Part shown: positions 8,202 to 11,423 of the stretch, piece by piece | Layout: each line of letters starts with the position of its first letter | Numbering within the stretch: position 1 is the stretch's first letter | Source: Treponema sp. | Lineage (GTDB): Bacteria; Spirochaetota; Spirochaetia; Treponematales; Breznakiellaceae | Direction: 5' to 3' | Assembly: GCA_009785545.1 (NCBI GenBank) | Contig: WQWD01000050.1 | Span: 1-11,423, forward strand | DNA length: 11,423 nt | Position numbers and translations under genes: made by a program | Notes under the pieces: generated by a model | What the model was told of the DNA's origin: nothing | The model's database searches: none | Seen by the model: only the letters and a program-made list of their open reading frames with translations

Positions 8202-8324
8202 GATGTCCGAATAAGTTCCTAACTTTTCGGACAGCCTTTGAATTTTCTCATATTTCTACGAAATATTGCGAAAATTCTTAAATTAAGGAAGATGTCCGAA
8301 TAAGTTCCTAACTTTTCGGACATC
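8202..8324. repeat. Three-hairpin composite repeat, copy 1
   Basis: Hairpin A (8204-8233) has TGTCCGAATAAGTT and AACTTTTCGGACA arms round a CCT loop, with one bulged T. The core hairpin (8240-8277) has nested arms: GAATTTTC/GAAAATTC outside, ATATTTC/GAAATAT inside, and TAC as the loop. Hairpin B (8291-8324) has a 15-bp stem (GATGTCCGAA... and ...TTCGGACATC) with the same bulge and loop. Hairpins A and B with their left flanks are 43-bp direct repeats (8191-8233 and 8280-8322) that differ at one base. The segment 8222-8324 recurs at 11321-11423 with 4 mismatches. Confidence 0.9.
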
Positions 8325-8332
8325 GCCTTTTT
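8291..8332 (+). terminator. Likely intrinsic terminator formed by hairpin B
   Basis: The 15-bp stem of hairpin B is followed within 3 nt by a run of five T (8328-8332). It lies about 105 nt after the stop of the large lipoprotein and before the promoter of the next gene, so it would separate the two transcription units. The short T run and its place inside a dispersed repeat make efficiency uncertain. Confidence 0.55.
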
Positions 8333-8356
8333 CGTAGTGGCGTTGCGGAAACTGTA
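8327..8356 (+). repeat. 30-bp dispersed repeat, copy 1
   Basis: It begins with CTTTTTCGTAGTGG and ends with AACTGTA. It matches 10219-10249 with two substitutions and one inserted G (28 of 31 aligned positions). It ends exactly 45 nt before the ATG of the DUF4349 gene, the same distance as the other copy from its gene, and contributes the putative -35 box. Confidence 0.85.
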
Positions 8357-8370
8357 TATTATAATATAAT
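8343..8370 (+). promoter_or_regulatory. Candidate promoter of the DUF4349 lipoprotein gene
   Basis: Two back-to-back TATAAT boxes (8360-8365 and 8365-8370) lie 32-37 nt before the start codon. The second has a weak TTGCGG -35 (8343-8348) 16 bp upstream, inside the 30-bp repeat. The AAGGAG site at 8390-8395 would lie in the resulting leader. Confidence 0.5.
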
Positions 8371-8401
8371 GTATGAAATGATATAAAATAAGGAGTGTCT
8401 T

Positions 8402-9403
8402 ATGTTTAAACAAACAAGTCTGTTGTTTTTTGTTCTTTTGATAGTTTTGTCTGGTTGCAGCAGAGAAAATAGAGATTCAGTATCTCTACAAGCAGAAACT
8501 ACATTCTCTGGTACAAGTGTCAGAATTAGCAGCCCCGATACTACTCAAGGCGCTGGTTCTATGCCCACGCCCACCAGCAGCCCTGTGATAGCAAGAAGTC
8601 CTGTGCCGCCAGCGTCCCACGATATGAGTAACTTTTCAGTAACATCTGCACAAACAACAAGTGGAAATGCAGAAACGCTTGCGGCAAATGTTAATGTTCA
8701 GGATAGAAATGTAAGACGATTGGTAACCAATTCAAGCCTTCAAATCAAGGTTGAGGATTTAGATGAAAGCACAAGAATAATAAACGGTCTGATGAATAAA
8801 TATGGCGCATTTCCCGCTTCGGTTATGTTCCGTGAAAATTCAAGAGATTACACCCTAAGAGTTCCGTCAATGTTTCATCAAAATTTTCTTCATGAATTAA
8901 AGGAAATTGGAGAAGTAACTCACTATCAGGAAACAACAGAAGATGTTACGTTGCAGTATTATGATCTGGAAAGCAGGTTAAATACCAGAAGAGCATTAAT
9001 TATCACCTTTCAAGGGTATATCAGCAGAGCAACCAACATACAGGAAATCTTGTTGCTTGAAACAAGAATCGCAGAATTACAAAGGGAAATTGATGATGTC
9101 GGAAGACAATTCAGGCGCATGAATGATTTAATAGATTATTCCACAATAAGTTTGAGACTTGAATTATTGGAGCAAGAAGTTGCCTCTCCAGCAACAGTGG
9201 AACATAACGAATTCATTGGAAGAATAAAAATGGTAATGTCAGGTTTTGGCAATTTTGTTTCTGGAATTGTTGTTATTTTGCTTTCCATTGTTGTCTATGG
9301 AATACCTTCAATTCTTATTCTCCTGTTTTTATATTGGCTATTATTTGGAAAAATAGGCATACTAAAAAAGGTTGTTAGCTTTGTGTCAGGTAAAAAGCAT
9401 TGA
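8402..9403 (+). CDS. DUF4349 domain lipoprotein with C-terminal membrane segment
   Basis: A 333-residue protein of the DUF4349 family, whose function is unknown. The N-terminus MFKQTSLLFFVLLIVLSGC is a lipoprotein signal with lipobox LSGC (Cys19). Residues 20-100 are a low-complexity Ser/Thr/Pro/Ala linker. The domain follows from about 104: RRLVTNSSLQIKVEDLDEST, a central YTLRVPSMFHQNFLHELKEIGEV, and a charged helical segment (about 185-245, including YDLESRLNTRR and ELQREIDDVGRQ) likely to be coiled coil. STISLRLELLEQE (248-260) completes it. Residues about 282-318 are hydrophobic and form one or two membrane helices, with a basic tail. ATG 8402 has AAGGAG at 8390-8395 with 6 nt spacing. 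It has its own promoter and no functional link to neighbours is evident. Lipidated Cys plus an inner-membrane helix suggests inner-membrane anchoring, or a signal processed without lipidation. Confidence 0.85.
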   Translation: MFKQTSLLFFVLLIVLSGCSRENRDSVSLQAETTFSGTSVRISSPDTTQGAGSMPTPTSSPVIARSPVPPASHDMSNFSVTSAQTTSGNAETLAANVNVQDRNVRRLVTNSSLQIKVEDLDESTRIINGLMNKYGAFPASVMFRENSRDYTLRVPSMFHQNFLHELKEIGEVTHYQETTEDVTLQYYDLESRLNTRRALIITFQGYISRATNIQEILLLETRIAELQREIDDVGRQFRRMNDLIDYSTISLRLELLEQEVASPATVEHNEFIGRIKMVMSGFGNFVSGIVVILLSIVVYGIPSILILLFLYWLLFGKIGILKKVVSFVSGKKH

Positions 9404-9433
9404 CTAAATTATGAATATGGAATAAATATAAAT

Positions 9434-9727
9434 ATGAATATAAATATTCCGACAAAATATCAACAGGATATTGAAAACACCACAAAATTGTTAAAAAATG
9501 AAGGGTGTGAATCTGTTTATTTATTTGGCTCTTTGGTTACAGGAAAAATTAATGAAAATTCTGATATAGATATTGGAATAAAAGGACTTCCAAAAAATAA
9601 ATTTTTTGATGTATATTCGAGGTTATATTTTGATATGGATAATAAAATTGATTTAGTAGACTTTGACGTTAACTCTGATTTCTATTCCATGTTGAATAAA
9701 ATTGGTGAGGTAGTTCAAATTGGATGA
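9434..9727 (+). CDS. mntA: MntA-type nucleotidyltransferase antitoxin
   Basis: A 97-residue minimal nucleotidyltransferase. The full GSx10DxD motif is present: Gly32-Ser33, ten residues, then Asp44-Ile-Asp46, with a third acidic cluster KIDLVDFD (71-78). In characterised MntA/HepT pairs the MNT protein neutralises the HEPN ribonuclease by transferring AMP units to a tyrosine. The stop overlaps the next gene by 8 nt, so translation is coupled. The start ATG 9434 has only a weak GGA 12 nt upstream. A TTGACT box (9400-9405), overlapping the preceding stop codon, could be a -35, but the matching -10 is poor. Base composition is clearly more AT-rich than the flanking genes (sampled 60-nt stretches about 20-30% GC), suggesting acquisition by transfer. 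Confidence 0.85.
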   Translation: MNINIPTKYQQDIENTTKLLKNEGCESVYLFGSLVTGKINENSDIDIGIKGLPKNKFFDVYSRLYFDMDNKIDLVDFDVNSDFYSMLNKIGEVVQIG

Positions 9728-10205
9728 ATTTATTAAAGTAAAAATTGAGCATGAAATTTCTAGAATTGAAAAATTGATTTGTGATATTGAACCGTTAATA
9801 AAATTATGTAAATTAAAAGAGCCGGATATTATTGAAAAATCTGCAGCGGCATTAATGTTACATTCTTTTTATAATGGTATAGAAAGTATTTTAATATTAT
9901 TCTTTAAGTATAAAAATGAAAATTTACCAAATGATTTGAAATGGCATAAATCATTATTTGAAATGGCTTTTGGAAATAATTCTCAAAATATTATCATATT
10001 CGGTGATGAAATTAAGAAAGATCTGGAAAAATGTTTATTATACAGACATTTTATAAGACATACTTATGGTTCTGAATTAGATTGGGAGCAAATGAAACCT
10101 ATGGTTTTTGGATTAAATGAAATATGGAATAAAATAAAAATATTTTTTAACAATTTTATTGAAAAATCATTTTGTGATAAAGAAGGTAATATAAAATCTC
10201 CTTAG
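9720..10205 (+). CDS. hepT: HepT-like HEPN ribonuclease toxin
   Basis: A 161-residue alpha-helical HEPN-domain protein. LLYRHFIRHTYGSELD (107-121) contains the Rx4HxY signature: Arg109 and His114 are the predicted RNase active-site pair and Tyr116 is the residue AMPylated by MntA in studied systems. Helices with SAAALMLHSFYNGIESILILFFKY (41-64) fit the HEPN dimer core. The start is TTG (9720-9722), 9 nt after a GGTGAGG site at 9704-9710; no in-frame ATG lies nearby. The 8-nt overlap with the antitoxin gene and shared AT-richness mark a two-gene toxin-antitoxin unit. All catalytic residues are intact, so it is probably functional. Likely roles, from the family, are cleavage of tRNA or other RNA in stress or phage defence; the target is not readable from sequence. 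Confidence 0.85.
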   Translation: MDEFIKVKIEHEISRIEKLICDIEPLIKLCKLKEPDIIEKSAAALMLHSFYNGIESILILFFKYKNENLPNDLKWHKSLFEMAFGNNSQNIIIFGDEIKKDLEKCLLYRHFIRHTYGSELDWEQMKPMVFGLNEIWNKIKIFFNNFIEKSFCDKEGNIKSP

Positions 10206-10218
10206 GTAATAGCAGCCG

Positions 10219-10249
10219 CTTTTTCGTAGTGGTGTTGTGGAGAACTGTA
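10219..10249 (+). repeat. 30-bp dispersed repeat, copy 2
   Basis: It shares CTTTTTCGTAGTGG and AACTGTA with 8327-8356. It ends 45 nt before the ATG of the radical SAM gene. No hairpin B precedes this copy, though AGCAGCCG just upstream faintly recalls the end of the hairpin family. Confidence 0.85.
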
Positions 10250-10294
10250 CACTATGCAGTGTGGTTAAACACAGATAAAGGAAATGGTTAAAAC
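10250..10294 (+). promoter_or_regulatory. Leader of the radical SAM gene with small dyads
   Basis: Two overlapping dyads occur: ACACT-ATGC-AGTGT (10251-10264) and GTGT-GGTTAA-ACAC (10261-10274 region). They share the GTGT arm, so only one could form at a time. No convincing -10/-35 pair is visible. The ribosome site AAAGGA (10277-10282) is 12 nt from the ATG, longer than usual. This may be an operator or chance; the call is tentative. Confidence 0.25.
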
Positions 10295-11134
10295 ATGGCT
10301 GTAAACATCGCTTCAACAACTAACCACCGTGAACGTGAAAAAGGGTTCCTTGTGTATCCCGTATATTCAAGGAGAGCAGGAGGGCTTTCAATTGGAATTA
10401 ACCTGTTCCCCGACAAAAAAAGCTGCCTTTTTGACTGTCCTTATTGTGAGGTTTTTCCTTTTTCTTCCAACGCAAAATTTCTGCTTGAACAAATGGGCGA
10501 AGATTTGCGCATTGCCGTTTCTTCGGCGCAGAGTCAAAATATACCAATTAAGGATATTTGCCTTTCAGGGAGCGGAGAACCTACACTCTCCCCTGCTTTT
10601 ACAGACGTTTTAAAATTTGCAGAAAACATACGCGCAGAGGCGGCTTCGGATTCCGAACTTGTTGTTATTACAAATGGGACAGGGCTTTTGCAGGAGCGGA
10701 TATTTTCATTCCTTGCGGAAATGGCAAAAAATCCTATGTTAAATATCTGGCTCAAATTGGATGCAGGGACTCCCGATTGGTATCAAAAGATGAATCGCTG
10801 CGAAATACCCTTTGAAGCACTTGCTCAAAAGGCAAAAGAGTTTGCTGCCTGCACTCCCGTAACCATACAAACAATGCTCTGTTCCATAAACAACGAGCCG
10901 CCTCCAGCCGACGAAGCACAAGCATGGGAATCTCTCGTTTGTGAATTGGCACTCACAGCCAAGTTTCCGCACGGTGGAATTCGCAAAGTGCAGCTTTACG
11001 GAAAAGCCCGATCTGCACCGCAAGACCCTCTGGCGTCTCAATTGCCGTTGGAATATTTGGAAAAGCGAGCGGTATCACTACGGAAAACATTTTCGGAGAA
11101 AGAGCTTAAGGTTCCAGTTGAAATTTATTTGTAA
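10295..11134 (+). CDS. Radical SAM protein, COG0731 (wyosine-synthetase-like) group
   Basis: A 279-residue radical SAM enzyme. The [4Fe-4S] cluster motif is Cys44-x3-Cys48-x2-Cys51 (SCLFDCPYCEV). It is preceded by YPVYSRRAGGLSIGINLFPDKK, the SRR-x-GxSLGIN-type lead-in of the COG0731 family. SGSGEPTLSP (91-100) is the SAM-binding GEPT/GGEP-like motif, and VVITNGTG and LNIWLKLDAG fit later strands of the barrel. Archaeal COG0731 members make the tricyclic base of wyosine in tRNA-Phe; bacterial members are mostly uncharacterised and this one should not be called a wyosine synthase. The length is typical of a bare core without extra cluster domains. ATG 10295 is used because an ATG at 10284 is in another frame and hits a stop at once. 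It is probably monocistronic, as a palindrome-rich non-coding region follows. Confidence 0.85.
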   Translation: MAVNIASTTNHREREKGFLVYPVYSRRAGGLSIGINLFPDKKSCLFDCPYCEVFPFSSNAKFLLEQMGEDLRIAVSSAQSQNIPIKDICLSGSGEPTLSPAFTDVLKFAENIRAEAASDSELVVITNGTGLLQERIFSFLAEMAKNPMLNIWLKLDAGTPDWYQKMNRCEIPFEALAQKAKEFAACTPVTIQTMLCSINNEPPPADEAQAWESLVCELALTAKFPHGGIRKVQLYGKARSAPQDPLASQLPLEYLEKRAVSLRKTFSEKELKVPVEIYL

Positions 11135-11173
11135 AAAAAATTTATAACAGCCGAAGGCGACAAAAAAAATGGC

Positions 11174-11236
11174 GGTTTGCGACGTGGGGCTGTCCGAAAA
11201 GTTGGTTACTTTTCGGACATCGCCATGTCGCAAACC
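11174..11236. repeat. Nested long palindrome containing a TGTCCGAAAAGT hairpin
   Basis: The inner perfect stem TGTCCGAAAAGT/ACTTTTCGGACA (11191-11202, 11208-11219) closes on a TGGTT loop. It is extended outward by TGGGGC against TCGCCA, then by a perfect 10-bp arm, GGTTTGCGAC (11174-11183) and GTCGCAAACC (11227-11236). The whole makes about 29 paired positions with three mismatches. The inner part belongs to the same hairpin family as 8204-8233 and 11301-11335; the outer arms are unique in the window. Confidence 0.9.
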
Positions 11237-11239
11237 TCT

Positions 11240-11285
11240 ACGCTAAACGACGTTTCATTCAAGTTTAAGAAATGTCGTTTAGCGT
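11240..11285. repeat. Second, unrelated hairpin (ACGCTAAACGAC stem)
   Basis: Arms ACGCTAAACGAC (11240-11251) and GTCGTTTAGCGT (11274-11285) pair perfectly. A G/T position (wobble in RNA) and four more pairs, TTTC/GAAA, follow, closing a 12-nt loop (11257-11268). There is no T run after it, so it is not a typical terminator. Confidence 0.85.
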
Positions 11286-11300
11286 GTGCATAAGCGAAGG

Positions 11301-11423
11301 GGCTGTCCGAAAAGTTGGTTACTTTTCGAACAGCCTTTGAATTTCCTCATATTTCTGCGAAATATTGCGAAAATTCTTAAATTAAGGAAGATGTCCGAAT
11401 AAGTTTCTAACTTTTCGGACATC
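11301..11423. repeat. Three-hairpin composite repeat, copy 2 (reaches the window edge)
   Basis: Hairpin D (11301-11335) has GGCTGTCCGAAAAGT and ACTTTTCGAACAGCC arms with one C/A mismatch and a TGGTT loop. The core hairpin (11339-11376) has one mismatch not present in copy 1. Hairpin B2 (11390-11423) differs from copy 1 at one loop base. Positions 11321-11423 align with 8222-8324 with 4 mismatches and no gaps. The 5' half of the first hairpin is of a different subtype from copy 1 (TGGTT loop versus bulged T and CCT loop). Confidence 0.9.

Noticed and set aside
8191..8324. CRISPR-like repeats
   Set aside because: Only two direct copies with an 89-bp period and a spacer that is itself conserved at the second locus, so there is no array of unique spacers.
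8219..8413. 64-codon open frame on the minus strand covering the hairpin repeat
   Set aside because: It is made mostly of the palindromic repeat and promoter sequence, has no ribosome site, and overlaps the start of the DUF4349 gene.
11135..11170. Terminator just after the radical SAM stop (GCCGAAGGC followed by a run of A)
   Set aside because: The stem is only 3 bp and the run is A, not T, on the coding strand.
11240..11335. Integron attC-like sites, considered because some treponemes carry integrons
   Set aside because: The arms do not contain the RYYYAAC/GTTRRRY core pairs; GCTAAAC/GTTTAGC is close but fails the consensus, and no cassette layout is seen.

Overview
The window looks like chromosomal DNA of a spirochaete, most likely Treponema-like (host- or gut-associated). 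This is inferred from moderately AT-rich coding sequence, an OmpA-like protein paired with a very large surface lipoprotein, several lipoproteins with spirochaete-style lipoboxes, and the style of the Ppx/GppA homologue. No rRNA, tRNA, CRISPR array or complete insertion sequence is visible, so the genus is not proven.

Minus strand, 1-3578: three genes read leftwards as a probable operon. They are a GH63/trehalase-like (alpha/alpha)6 glycosidase with a GTG start, then an exopolyphosphatase/pppGpp phosphatase homologue with a C-terminal HD domain, then the first 181 codons of polyphosphate kinase 1, which runs off the left edge. The last two form a polyphosphate synthesis/degradation pair.

Plus strand, 3719-8184: a divergent cell-envelope operon. 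A beta-barrel/OmpA-like protein, apparently read from a leaderless mRNA, is followed 29 bp later by a 1104-residue lipoprotein. The lipoprotein has four tandem domains of about 100 residues and a C-terminal parallel beta-helix.

8185-8401 is a non-coding stretch. It holds a three-hairpin repeat, a likely terminator, a 30-bp repeat and a promoter for the next gene. A DUF4349 lipoprotein (8402-9403) follows. Next comes a strikingly AT-rich MntA/HepT (nucleotidyltransferase/HEPN) toxin-antitoxin pair (9434-10205) with both signature motifs intact. A second copy of the 30-bp repeat precedes a radical SAM protein of the COG0731 (wyosine-synthetase-like) group (10295-11134).

The right end (11135-11423) is non-coding and packed with palindromes: a nested long hairpin, a second unrelated hairpin, and a second copy of the three-hairpin repeat, 99/103 identical to the first over its shared part. 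The most unusual content is this repeat family, and the 30-bp repeat that lies exactly 45 nt upstream of two unrelated start codons.
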